Positions 9,955-21,104 of a stretch of 64,000 nt of DNA are shown in pieces (within the stretch, counting starts at the first letter, position 1; the number at the start of each line of letters is the position of its first letter). The stretch is from Nematostella vectensis (taxonomy: Eukaryota > Cnidaria > Anthozoa > Actiniaria > Edwardsiidae): NCBI RefSeq assembly GCF_932526225.1, contig NC_064034.1, forward strand, positions 14,644,887 to 14,708,886, given 5' to 3'. A program made the translations under genes and the position numbers. The notes below the pieces were generated by a model, which was not told the origin of the DNA, did not search any database, and saw only the letters and a program-made list of their open reading frames with translations.

Positions 9955-12605
9955 TATAAAGCGGAGCTACATAGGTATAGAAATATGGTAAGCTATGCGA
10001 CTTGGTTTTGTGGTCATCGCGCGGTTACACTGTGGTGTCACAAACCAGCCAGCCAGTAATACAGCCGCGCAGCTATCAAGCCCCTCTTGGTTCTGACGCT
10101 TTAATGTGTTTTTAGTTCAAAAGCTTGAAAAAAGTATTTAATGAGAAAATATGCAGATTCAAATGGGCTGAAGTCTTTGAGGAACTGAAGTACGAGCCGA
10201 TAGTAAAATCGCCCGTGGCAGCAGCTAAAAAGAGGACTAAAAAAGGCTCTACACTATACCATTCTGTATTTATTCTCGTCTATATCTATGTAAGGAGATC
10301 CTGAGAAGAAAGGGCCTTTGGATTGATGTCTGTTTTCAGCTATAAAAATCATTCACTTGTGTCAACGAGTTTGTTGCTAGCAGAAAGTCGACAACTTCAC
10401 AGTTTACAACAAAAGCGAAAACAACCACAGGTGACAAAGAGAAAGCGACAAAAAAAAAAACACTGCCAAGGTGAGTTTTAGAAGATGATTTGTATTGGGA
10501 AAATGGAAGGGTTTTTTTCCTTTTATTGCTGTGCTTTTATAATGCTCGTTTGTTCGTGTTTTTTTCCTTAACCAATCGCTCAAACCAAAACACCGTACCA
10601 TCTTTAGTTTGACGTCAATATGCCATATCAAAGTCATCTATGCTTGTTTCGATTGGCTAAAATACCATCTACTTGAATTCCAATTGGCTTATAATTTTAA
10701 CTTGCACTTGAATGGTTTTTATTCTACCGAAAATCGCCATGAAAATGTTAAATACGTAAATACTTACATGTTCTATAAATTCAGGCGTATATTCCTTACG
10801 GTAAGTAAGAATTTAACGAGAGAAATAGTCAAGATACTGTATCAATGTCACTTAGCTTGTTGGATTTATACATGTGTTTCTAGAGTTTGCTTTGAGAATT
10901 CGTGGTCTAATCAAACAATTTGAGCATAACACATCCTTTGATATTCTTCGTTTTCTCTATACTTTATTGACTGCGTTGAGATATTTAATAAAGGCTGACA
11001 AATAATATCTTGTCACATATTGCTAAAGAAGACTTTCTTGTCTTTATATTCTGTGTATTTAGTCTTTTCGAAGATACAGCAACTTTTTCAACTTTATCAT
11101 AACTACATTGACTTTACAGTTACAAGGGAATTTTCTCATCGAAAATAAAAAACAAAACAAAACAAAATGCAACTCCTATTACCTATATTTTCTGTGCTTT
11201 AATATTGTCTGCATATTGCATACTTTCTAATGTGTTTATTAATTTGTATTAAAATAATTGCGGGAAATTAGTAAGGTTATAAATGGCATGATGAAAATAT
11301 TGTTTTGAAAGAAAAAAAAATACTTAATTGTTTTCACTTTAATTTAGGTAAAACCAGCCAAGGACTACCTGAGAGCCATAATTGATTCTAAAGGCTAGAA
11401 GCCATGAAAATAGGCAAATGTCTTAAAGATAATATAGTAGGGGATTTCTTACTTTTATACAACAGTATAAGTGCAATAGGTTTTTTTTGGAGCAAGCTAC
11501 TTGCCCTCAATGATAAATCTGTAAGAAAAAATTTCTATCAACCTAAAGATAATGAGTAAAGGGGAAATGTTGGGAGAGTGTTGTTGCATTACTGTTAATT
11601 TTTTTATCAAGGATAATATAGTCCCATTTCTTCTTTTTCTCTCTCTCTCTCTCTGTTGACATTTTTTTGTATGCAATTGATATTATTTGCTGTTTCCCCT
11701 CTGCACCCTAAATCAATTAAAATAGGTTAGGTTTGAAAATAGACATATTCATTTAGCATACTTTCAGTAAAATCAAGAGTTTTTTAAAATTTGTTTTCCA
11801 AGTCAATTTGTTCTTCTCCATTGCATTTAATTTTGGAGTGGCATTCAGGGTTTCTATAAACAGCAGGCCACCTTGCTTAAGGGTGGTTGCACCAATATGT
11901 AATGCATGGCTGTAATACCTTGGTGATAAAGTATTACCAGTAAGTGATAGACAAAACTTCCATATGGCACCTGAAATGTATAACTATGTTATTCTCTCTT
12001 TGGAATGCTGTTTCATGTATAATTTGTTTCTTTGCAAGGGCAAGGCTGGTCAGAATGTAGCTTTGATACAAGTCTACATTAGAGCAAGGTACTAAAATTG
12101 TATAAAGATAACTTGTGCTTTTTCAATAATAAATTTGTAAAGAAAACAGTTTTATATCAAACCTAGGGTAATAGAAAAAGGGAAAAATACTAGGAAAGTG
12201 CTCATTCAAGTTATTATTGCATTATTGTTATATATTGTTTTAGAAAAGAGTCGCATTTTTATAAATAGAGTCACATTTCTTCCTTTTTCCGCTCCCCTTT
12301 GACTTTTTGTTTATTTGTATAGGCAGCCTTTTTCACACCAAGGTTTAGTATTTGTTAACTTTCATACTGCATATTTGATATTATTAAATGAGTGCTTGCT
12401 TGATCCATTTTATAATTTATAATTACATGGCAGTAAAAAAATGACATATTTTTAATCTCATTAACAAAAACACTCTAAAGACACGTGGATCCCCCTAAAA
12501 CTACCCCTAAATGTCAATACAAAAAGGTATTTTAAAAATACCTTTAAAAATGCTACTTCAAAATGCTGGCTCCGCCTCTAGGCATTGCCTAAATCTATAT
12601 ATTAT
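9955..12605 (+). mobile_element. Full-length copy of a 2.65 kb non-coding repeat element (copy A)
   Basis: Ends: 'gcggagctacataggtatag' at left and 'ctggctccgcctctaggcat' then 'tgcctaaatctatata' at right. The reverse complement of its left 0.7 kb matches 16730-17410. The reverse complement of 10290-12605 matches 17433-19310. The element has no convincing protein: short frames such as 10404-10637 and 10609-10923 are not conserved as protein between copies. The GCGGAGC / GCTCCGC ends resemble short TIRs. It is flanked on both sides by related AT-rich sequence ('ttccttgtttattaattaat' at 9867, 'ttccttgttaatttattaat' at 12684), suggesting insertion within that sequence. Confidence 0.7.
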
Positions 12606-13250
12606 TAAATAACTATGCTGCAGTGGGACTGTCTGCGTTCAACGGTAGCTAAAGGCAGACAGTCATTGGATAAGAATAGATTTTCCTTGTTAATTTATTA
12701 ATTATTTATTATGCATTTCACTTTTGTCTGTATTTTCTTTGGTATGTTTCCATACTTTTTATTCCTGGTTATACACCTATTTCAAAAAAGGTTCCACTTT
12801 GGTTATCGCGGATGTGTGTGTCGTAACCCGAGGGGCACCATGGGAGAAATTAACTGTGTTCCAAACAGTGCTATAAAATGCCCGTTTTGTAGTCCCAAGA
12901 TCTTAGGTAGCGGGTTATTTGGATGAGATTTTTTCTTGGCTTTTCTATTGATTAAGTGTGGTTTTATTTCGAGGTTTTTATTTCGAAGTGGACACTGTGG
13001 CGATAGTCGCAAAATTTGGTAGCATCGACTCACAATTCGTACGATAAAACGATTTGGGAACTTGAATTTTCAGAAACATGAAGAGTTATTGTGCTGGCGT
13101 CGATCTTAGAAAAACCCACTTTGGCTTTGCTCTATTCTCAATTCTATACTAAGTTGGTATGCTATACTAGTTGGCTACGTGGTATTTGTAATTTTAGTCA
13201 TTGGTCTACTTGCAAATTATTTTAATTAATTCTATCAAATTTTGGATTAG
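12606..13250. other. Non-coding gap
   Basis: AT-rich sequence. A 71-codon frame at 12711-12926 has no recognisable motif and is probably chance. The left part resembles the sequence left of copy A. Confidence 0.4.
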
Positions 13251-13256
13251 ACAGAT

Positions 13257-13365
13257 AGCTCTACAAAGAACTGAGGGCTGATTACTGGGCAAACACCCTT
13301 ATGTTTGACCCAGATATGCTGATGTTTTTGGACGAATCTGGTTTTGTACTTACGACGGGCATTTA
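13257..13365 (+). pseudogene. Tc1/IS630-like DDE transposase remnant
   Basis: A short + strand frame reads LRADYWANTLMFDPDMLMFL followed by DESGF. This matches the central block of DDE_3-type transposases, where the second catalytic aspartate sits in 'DE(T/S)G'. Only about 35 residues remain. No TIR was seen. Confidence 0.45.
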
Positions 13366-13745
13366 CATACACTTAAATGGCTTTTTTCGTCAACACTAAA
13401 ATAATCACATTTTTTTTTTCGTTATCGCTCAAAAAGACTAATGAACACTCAGTCGTTCTTTCGTTTAAAAACGTGGTTTAATGTTATTTTTATTTTCTAG
13501 GGCAAAACGAATCACAAAAGAAATGTAATACAAGCCATTGATTTTGAATCATAGAAAACTAAGTACCAAAAGGTGAAAGAAATTTAAAGCAATACTATAT
13601 AATATCAATCTTCATTTAGATATATATAATATTAATCTACATTAATATACTTTCAGTTAGATATAAACAAGCCATAGATATAGGAACACAAGTTTATTGT
13701 AATACAACAAAATAGTTATTGTATTGATAAACAGAATTTATAGCT
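13365..13745. other. Non-coding gap
   Basis: AT-rich sequence with no recognisable gene. Confidence 0.4.
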
Positions 13746-13747
13746 AC

Positions 13748-14060
13748 TGTATTATTAAAACTTTAATTGTCCATCATACTGTTTGGTAAACTTGATAACT
13801 GTTTAAAACATTTTTGAATAAATGTCTAGTTTGGAATATTGTACAGCAAAAACACTAATTCTTCAGCATATTAATGGTAAACATGATAGCTGTTCATGTT
13901 ACTGGATGGATGTCCGAAACATTATAGTTTGCACAATTTTTGTAGAACGGAAACGCTAATTGTCCAACATATAAGTGGTAAACTTGATAACTGTTACTGA
14001 ATGTCCAAAACATTATTGTTTGAAGGATTGTACAAAATGGTACGATTATTAAGATTGTTC
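13748..14060. repeat. Degenerate tandem repeat, about 100-bp period
   Basis: Three imperfect units share 'ctaattgtccaacatat', 'ggtaaacttgataactgtt' and 'aaacattat.gtttg', at about 13770, 13860 and 13955. The repeat runs directly into the OB-fold element. Confidence 0.55.
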
Positions 14061-15545
14061 AACAACTCTCTGGCAAGAGCAATGTTATCCATCATGTGGA
14101 CATCTGGATAGATTTTCTCCAGTATAGACTGGTGAATCCGAAAAACATTTTCTTTTTCCATTTATTTCTATGGCTATTTTAGCTACGACTTTCGTTTGGC
14201 AGGACCTCTTTCTTCATCATAAAACCACAGTGTTCACAGATTATTATATCTGTGAATGTTGCCTGAATGATGCTTTTGTTGAAATGGACACATTATAAAT
14301 ATTTGGAAATGTTCTAGTTGGAGGTAACCTCAGTTATCTTGTGGGTTTGTTCTTACAGGACATCATTATCATCTGTAAGTAGTTCTCGCAAGGCTTGATC
14401 GTCTAGTAGTTGGATAGTGGTATGCATAGTGGTGGCTAGTTTTTTTCTTTCACTCCAGACTCTGATGTGAACATAAGACAATGTATAAACATGGCCTATA
14501 GAAAAATTAAAAAAGAAATGTCAGTTAACATAGCACAGTGGTATTGTTATGTTTGCATACTCATTATCATATTGCGCATGTGAGCATTTTCAAATTTTGA
14601 GCATGGCGCAATATTAATAATAAAATATTATTATTATCATTAATATGAAATACTTACCAGTTTTGACATTATTGATGTGAGACTCCCAAATGTCTATTGA
14701 AATCCTCCCTGATCCGTCGTCCAATACTGCTTCAAGAAGTTTAAGTCTTTTACGAGGACTTCCAACCATACGCTGGTCTTTGAAAGCAAAGATTTGCCTT
14801 TAACTGTGACGACATCCCATTCTTTGGAAGTATTGAGAACATCTAATACTTTGTAAACTGGCGGTTCTACTTCCGTTGGGGTTTGATACTGAAAGGAATA
14901 TTCATCCTGTTAAGTGGTTATCGCGGTCATGTCTTTCACTATAATTTTGTCCTTAGCTGGTGTATAGGTGAATGAGGTGGTAGGTGAGTTTCACTGGAGA
15001 TCTTTCCTCTTGACTTTCGTGAAGAAGAGGTCATTTGTGAGGGCTATAAAGCAGTGCGTCCACGTTCTTTTTAGCCGTTTGGAGTTGAAGCGAACAATAA
15101 TCCATTGTATTTCCACGATTTCTACTGAGTTTGGATAGTTCATGAACATACCCGATAGTAGTGTTTTCGACCAAGGCAACTTTTGGTCGGAAAGCGTCTT
15201 CTGCTGACTCGCTGATCTGTGTGGACGGGGGCCGTTTTTCCGACTTTGAAGGTGAAGTACTCGAAGAGACTTTGATTTGCGATGCGGTAGATTTTTTTAA
15301 ACTACTGTTAGATGATCTTAGAGCACTAGGGTTTCATTGTAGAGAAATAGAGGTTGTTTTGAGCTTGCCTATCCCATTGAGCAATTTATTGCTTGGCTTT
15401 TTAAAGTAAAAGAAAGAGCTAAGAGAAAGAGCTCTGCATTCTGCAAAATTTGAAATGTGCAAAAAAAGTACAGTAGACAAAAAAATATGTATATTTAATT
15501 GAATATACGTATGCATATTTAAAATAAAAATTATTATGGTTCTGG
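14018..15545 (-). pseudogene. Element encoding an OB-fold (RPA-like) protein, copy 1 (intron-containing)
   Basis: Minus-strand coding blocks, 5' to 3': a Ser/Lys-rich leader at about 15180-15400; a block with GYVHELSKLSRNRG and SPHKRPLL..SPVKLT at about 14985-15130 (N-terminal OB-like module); then DVLNTSKEWDVVTVKGK, SPRKRLKLLEAVLDDGSG and RISIDIWESH at 14680-14850, a typical RPA-like OB fold. A clear donor (CTG|GTAAGT, about 14660) is followed by a TTCTATAG acceptor (about 14505), and the next exon reads HVYTLSYVHIRVW and ends at a GTAAGA donor near 14360. A CX2C-like EHCGFMMKKE block lies at about 14240. A one-base loss relative to copy 2 within VKGKI shifts the frame. RPA-like OB proteins bind single-stranded DNA; in such repeats they are presumably element-encoded. 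Confidence 0.65.
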
Positions 15546-15639
15546 AGCTAAGAGACGATTAAGACTAAGTATTCTTAAGTGTAACACATCAGAAGAAAGG
15601 TGGAAATTCCATCGTTCTTGCTTTGCATATAAAGCTATA

Positions 15640-16425
15640 AATAATTCAATAGATTTTCCATTTTCAATACGAGTTGCTGTACGACTGGTTCTCGACATTC
15701 TTTCCATTGCACATCGCTTTCCCACTGTCGACGAACTGTCGCTCCCCGTGGCAATTATCGGAGTTGGGGCATACAGCTCCCTGCTCTGGATCATTGGTAA
15801 AAAGGATTAAAAGAGCATTACTGAAATGCCGCATTTGTGAGTCTCCGACTAGGAAGAAAGCGTCGAGTTTTTTTTGTAAACCACAAGCTTCTTCGCTTGA
15901 GTAGTTTTTTACTACACACGCCTCGTTCTGTGGAACCCAGTCGTACAACTCGGCGGATATGACTTCGCTGAAATCAGTACACCCTTCGCAGTTACAGTTG
16001 CTCGTTCAGTTACCACACAGGCCGGTTATTTATTCGTTACAGCAAGGAGTCGGACTGTCTGGCTCGCAAACTGATGGAAGGTCATATCTATACGCAGGTC
16101 CAGTTTTTGCACCGTACTCTGGCCCGCAATGTAAATCAAGGCGAGACAGTTTTGCCGGTTTATCTCGCAACTCGCGAAAAGCAATGTCTCGATCTCGTTT
16201 GTGTACTGGTGTCACCACGCCTTCTTTTTCCATTTACCATGTGAGAGGCACTCCAATATATCCCGACAGAAGGGTTTTGGAGTCGGTTCTACCTCTGATT
16301 CAACCCAGTGGGCATACTGCTCAGGAATGAAATCTGTTTGTTTAGGATTCAAACCTTTCAACACAAATGTTGTTAGAAACATCGTCGAGACGATAATAGC
16401 TATAAAACCTAACCGTTAGCGAGTC
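15640..16425 (-). pseudogene. PC-esterase/NXPE-like (GDSL-type) membrane protein, broken
   Basis: The minus strand begins with a hydrophobic type II anchor at about 16345-16415 (FIAIIVSTMFLTTFVLKG). It continues with ECLSHGKW, then in a second frame VHKRDRDIAFRELRDKPAK, cysteine-rich CCNE..CNCEGCTDF, EEACGL, and FFLVGDSQMRHFSNALL. The GDSQ motif is the nucleophile block of PC-esterases such as the CASD1/NXPE-like group (acyl hydrolases or acetyltransferases of the secretory pathway). In-frame TAA and TGA codons lie at about 16028 and 16003, with a frame change near 16240, and the C-terminal catalytic D-H part is missing. It is a pseudogene squeezed between two repeat elements. Confidence 0.65.
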
Positions 16426-16429
16426 ATCC

Positions 16430-16730
16430 TATTCTTTATCATTTGTGCAATATTTGAGGTAGTAAAAACTTACACAACTAATATTTATGCAATATTTTAA
16501 GTGTCTGGTTTTTTTTCGCTTTCGGATAGACCATATGACTACTGTAACATGTTTACACAATTGCAGAAAGATAACTTAACGCAACAGAATAGGGCTTAGC
16601 AGTTTCTACTAAAAATGCATTTAAATACAAGATTAATAACTCAATTAACACAACCAAGTATTGCCACATCAAAGTAAAAAAAAAGCTTAGCAGCAGAATC
16701 AAACTAAATGATGTATTTGAAACTAACTGT
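16430..16730. other. Non-coding gap
   Basis: AT-rich sequence between the esterase pseudogene and repeat copy B. Nothing identifiable. Confidence 0.4.
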
Positions 16731-17410
16731 TGACGTCAAACTAAAGCTGGTACGTTGTTTTAGTTTGAGTGATTGGTTATGAAAAAAAACAGGGACAAAC
16801 GAGGACAACAATAAAAGCACAACAATAAAAGAAAAAAAAAACTGCCATATTCCTAATACAGATCATCGTCTATAACTCACCTTGGCAGTGTTTTTTTGTC
16901 GCTTTGTGTTTGTCACCTGTGGTTGTGTTCGCTTTTGTTGTAAACTGTGAAGTTGTCGACTTTCTGCTAGCAAGAAATTTGTTGACACAAGTGAATAATT
17001 TTTATAGCTGAAAACAGACATCAATCCAAAGGCCCTTTCTTCTCAGGATCTCCTTACATAAATATAGTCGTGAATAAATACAGAATGGTATAGTGTAGAG
17101 CCTTTCTTAGTCCTCTTTTTAGCTGCTGCCACGGGCGGGATTCACTAACATTCGGGTAGATTTTACTATCGGCTCGTACTTCAGTTCCTCAAAGACTTCA
17201 GCCCATTTGAATCTGCATACTTTCTCATTAAATACTTTTTTCAAGCTTTTGAACTAAAAACACATTTAAGTGTCAGAACCGAGAGGGGCTTGAGAGTTGC
17301 GCGGCTGTATTACTGGCTGGTTTGGACACCACAGTGTAACCACGCGATGACCACAAAACCAAGTCGCATAGCTTACCATATTTCTTTACCTATGTAGCTC
17401 CGCGCGCGGC
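16730..17410 (-). mobile_element. Copy B of the 2.65 kb repeat (terminal 0.7 kb only)
   Basis: Reverse complement of 9958-10640, from 'tgacgtcaaactaaagctgg' to the terminal 'tatgtagctccgc'. The rest of the element is absent on its left side. It abuts copy C, with only 'gcgcggcctgctgccgcg' and a second GGCTCCGC between them. Confidence 0.75.
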
Positions 17411-17432
17411 CTGCTGCCGCGCTGGCTCCGCT

Positions 17433-19315
17433 AATATATAGATTTAGGCACTGCCTAAAAGCGGAGCCAGTATAGAAAGAATGTTTTTAATGAGATTAAA
17501 AAAGCAATTTTTACTGTCATGTAATTATGAATTGTATTGGCCCCTCCAAATGGATCAAGCAATCACTCATTCAATAATATTAAATATGCAGTATGAAAGT
17601 ACTAAACCTGGTGTAAAAAAGGCTGTCAAAGTTCAAGGTGCCTTAGTTGTTTTTCAAGAGTCTAATGGTCAATTCTTATTTGTTCCACTATGCATATTTT
17701 TTATCAAAACAGCATAATAACAATCTTCGACCTTGTAAAGAATATATTAAGGATGTAACAGCATTTCAAAGATTTAGATGCCATTCTGTAGTTTCCATGT
17801 ACTGCAACTATCAAATCCTTGATATTACTCATTAGTGCTAAATGAAATTGTCTAATTTCAAACCTAACCTATTTTAATTTATTCAGGGTGCAGAGGGGAA
17901 AACAGCAAATAATTATCAATTGCATATAAAAATAGTCAAAGTATCTTGCTCTAAAAACCCTATTACACTTATACTGCTGTATCAAAGTAAGAAAGCCCGG
18001 CTACATTTGCCTATTCTTATGTCTTCCAGCTTTTAGCATCAAGCATGACCCTCAGGTCCTTGGTTGGTTTAATCTAAATAAAAGTGAAAACAATTAACTC
18101 GGGTATTTGTTTTTCTTTCAAACAAATATTTTTATCATCCCATATAACCTTACTAATTTTCCATAACTATTTGAATAAAAATAAATAAACACATTAGATA
18201 GTATGCAAGATGCAGACAATATAAGCTTGAGCAAAAAAAATATAGGTTGCATTTTTGGTTTTTATTTTCGATGAAAAAGTATTTATGATAATGTTGAAAA
18301 AGTTGCTGTATCTTCAAAAAGACTAATACACAGGATATAAAGACAAGAAAGGTCTTCTTAAGCAATATATGACAGGATGATATTTGTCAGCCTTGATTAA
18401 ATATCTCAACGCTGTCAATAAAGTAAAGAGAGAACGAAGAATATCAAAGGATGTTGTTATGCTCAAATTGCTTGTTAGACCACGAATTCTCAGTTTTAAT
18501 GCTCGGTTACTGTAAGCTGAGTTGCATTTTACCAAGATAAATTAATATTCATAAATAAATAAGACTAAAACAGTACATTATAATAATTTATACAGCTCTA
18601 TTTTGAAACTAAGGTCTTAAATGAAAGTAATGAACTGGCACTAGCGGTGTGTGCCTGAAGGCTGTTCCAATCTGGAATAGTGTTGGGGAAAAATGAAAAC
18701 ATGTAAACATCTGTACTCTAAAAACATATGTATAAATCGAACAAGCTAAGTGTCATTGATACAGTAGCTAGACTACTACGTTTTTCTGTCGTTAAATTCT
18801 TACTTACCGTGAGGAATATACGCCTGAATTTATTGAACTTGTAAGTAAGTATTTACGAATTTAACATTTTCATGGCGATTGTCAGTAGAATAAAAGCCAT
18901 TCAAGTGCCAAAATTATAAACCTATCGGAATTCAAGTAGATGGTATTTTAGCCAATCAAAACAAGAATAGATGACATTGATATGATATACTAATGATATA
19001 CTAAAGCTGGTACGGTGTTTTTGTTTGAGCGATTGGTTTTGGGAAAAAAGCGAACAAACGAGCATTATAAAAGCACAACAATAAATGAAAAAAATGTCAT
19101 ATTCAAAATGCAAATCATCGTCAAAAACTCACCTTGGCAGTGTTTTTTTTTTGTCGCTTTATGTTTGTCGCCTAGTGGTTGTGTTCGCTTTTTGTTGTAA
19201 ACCGTGATCTTTCTGTTAGCAAGAAACTCGTTAACACAAGTGAATGATTTTTATAGCTGAAAACAGACATCAATCCAAGGCCTTTTCCTCTCAGGATCTC
19301 TTTTTGGCTTTAATA
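17433..19315 (-). mobile_element. Copy C of the 2.65 kb repeat (lacks the distal end)
   Basis: Reverse complement of about 10290-12605. It begins with the 'atagatttaggcactgcct' terminus and the GCGGAGCCAG motif, and stops at 'ctctcaggatctc' near 19305, so the 0.33 kb that should follow is missing. Copies B and C have the same orientation and together would rebuild a duplicated element. Short frames inside (17481-17717, 18153-18535, 18922-19200) do not read as proteins. Confidence 0.75.
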
Positions 19316-19365
19316 GGTTCTTATGTTTGGCTAATAAAATCCAAAATTTCTGCCTATAAGCTCTT

Positions 19366-19590
19366 AGGAGCCGACCATTTGACTTTTGAGGTTGGGTGGA
19401 TTATTTTGAAAATAAAATTCCTGCACGTCCCGAAGGGCCAAAAAAATGATATCCTGCACCAATTGGTGGACGAAAATTAATTCCTGCATCGGTTACAAAA
19501 ATTCTTGCACGACAAATCCTTTGAAAAAAAATCCTGCGCACCCAAAAACGTCCACCCCACCCCCCTCAAAAGTCAAATGGTTGGCCCCTT
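19366..19590. mobile_element. Foldback MITE, 225 bp
   Basis: Inverted termini: 'ggagccgaccatttgacttt' + 'tgagg' at left and the complementary 'cctcaaaagtcaaatggttg' + 'gcccc' at right. The interior is itself imperfectly symmetric, with repeated 'attcctgcac' and 'aattcttgcacg' words. No coding capacity. Confidence 0.75.
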
Positions 19591-20080
19591 TAATTACTAG
19601 GTTCTTACACGCGGATTTTACTGTATTATTAGTCACTAGTCGCGTCCGCCATTTTGTTGTTATGACTGATACCTTGTGTACCGTCAGTGTCACGTGACGG
19701 GCACGTTCAACATCCAGGAGAAGCCGCTATTGTTTAGCGTCTTTAAAGTTCGCCGGCTTTCCACTCTATTAAGTATGGTTAACCTGATCGATGATAATTT
19801 ATAATGTTAAGAACGTTAATTATTTTCTGTCACCAAGTATTATTTTTTGATTTGGCAATACTGCCTTCATCAAGATTCAATGATTCTAATCAAAATGATA
19901 AAGCGCAATTTCCATTATTAGAACCAATGCTCTAAATATCGTTTTCTTAAGTACAATATTTGGCTATCTCTATAAGACGGTCACCTTCCTTCATGAAAAG
20001 AACGTTACACCGTGAGAATCCGTGAGCCGTAACCCGCACTGCATTATGGATAAAACATGGCTGCATACGTAGTCACGCAA
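19590..20080. other. Non-coding gap
   Basis: No gene seen. It contains 'gtgtcacgtgacggg' and several ATG-poor stretches; no clear promoter could be assigned. Confidence 0.4.
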
Positions 20081-21060
20081 CACTCGCGGGAGTTCTGAAG
20101 ACCATCCCCTACCCCCCAGGAATCCCCCCTCTAATATTCGAAGCCTTTCGAGGAGTCGTTTTTCACAGAAGGATTCATGTAATCTTTCCCGTAATGATTC
20201 GCTAGAAAACCGTGAGGGTCTTTCACCGTAACCATATTCATACCATTAATCTCAGCAATAGAGGAACCATTTCACCAGTTTTCCTCTGTCTTGTAAAAAT
20301 CAAGGTAGCCCGCTCTTTGCCACAAAGTATTTTACGGTAGCATGTCTGCAATAGATTTGTTCACCTCGTCGCTAAATAATTCCCCCTTTAGCTGCATTTC
20401 GCAAAACCCGCTGTTCTACGGGGAGGCGCTGAGCTTAGTAGAAGGATTAAACACAGGAATCATTCGTGGCACACCCGCGAATTCCCCAACTAGATATTTC
20501 CTACCGAGATCTTTCTGCAGCGAGGAAAAGAACGTGGAGTGATAGAAATCGGTGTTACGTAAGCCAATGTCAACATCGTTTGTCCAAGGAATAATTGTCT
20601 TGCTTCGCACTGCGCCTATAAGAGTACCATAAAGCACTAGGTAACTAATTCCCTTTTTGTGAAACACGTCAACCAAATCTCACAAGATCTCGTCAAGTAC
20701 GACACTACAGCATATTGGCATTTCCAGACCAAGGAGCGACGTTGTTTTATTGTAAGGTTCCTCTTTGCAAATGCGGCCATTTGCTACGCAGTCTGTCAAT
20801 TCGATGCGAACTTCCTGAACAATTCGTAGCACACAGTGATCATTGCCTAACAAGGCAGGGTCGGAAAAACTACCCCTTCTTGGATACCTCTATCGACTTT
20901 ATGAAGCTCATCACTTAAAAACAAATTCCCAAATTTGGCCATTCTAAGATCGCCTCCAGATCGTAGAAAAAAGTTTAGTATCCCTAGTTCACCATACATA
21001 GATCTCCAGTTGTTAATAGTCTTGACCTTTTCCTTTCTTATCACGAAGGCTCCTCTGAGA
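20080..21060 (-). pseudogene. LicD/fukutin-related-type phosphotransferase, broken
   Basis: A single-exon minus-strand reading runs from about 21044 (NNWRSMYGELGILNFFLRSG) through SLLGLEMPICC, then GISYLVLYGTLIGAVRSK and IIPWTNDVDIGL at 20550-20640, to a C-terminal DPHGFLANHYGKDYMNPS at about 20190-20240. GTL.GA.R plus PW..DVD is the nucleotidyltransferase-fold signature of the LicD family (PF04991), whose members transfer phosphorylated groups to glycans; the second acid pair of the usual 'DDDVD' is reduced to NDVD. In-frame stops occur at about 20678 (TGA), 20416 (TAG) and 20340 (TAA), so it is a pseudogene, perhaps an intronless retrocopy. Confidence 0.8.
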
Positions 21061-21104
21061 ATGTTGCATTGCTGAAAGACATATGATGAGACACGTGGCC
21101 TAGT

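Noticed and set aside
12711-12926. 71-codon frame with a Cys-rich end
   Set aside because: No known pattern, AT-rich surroundings, no splice context.
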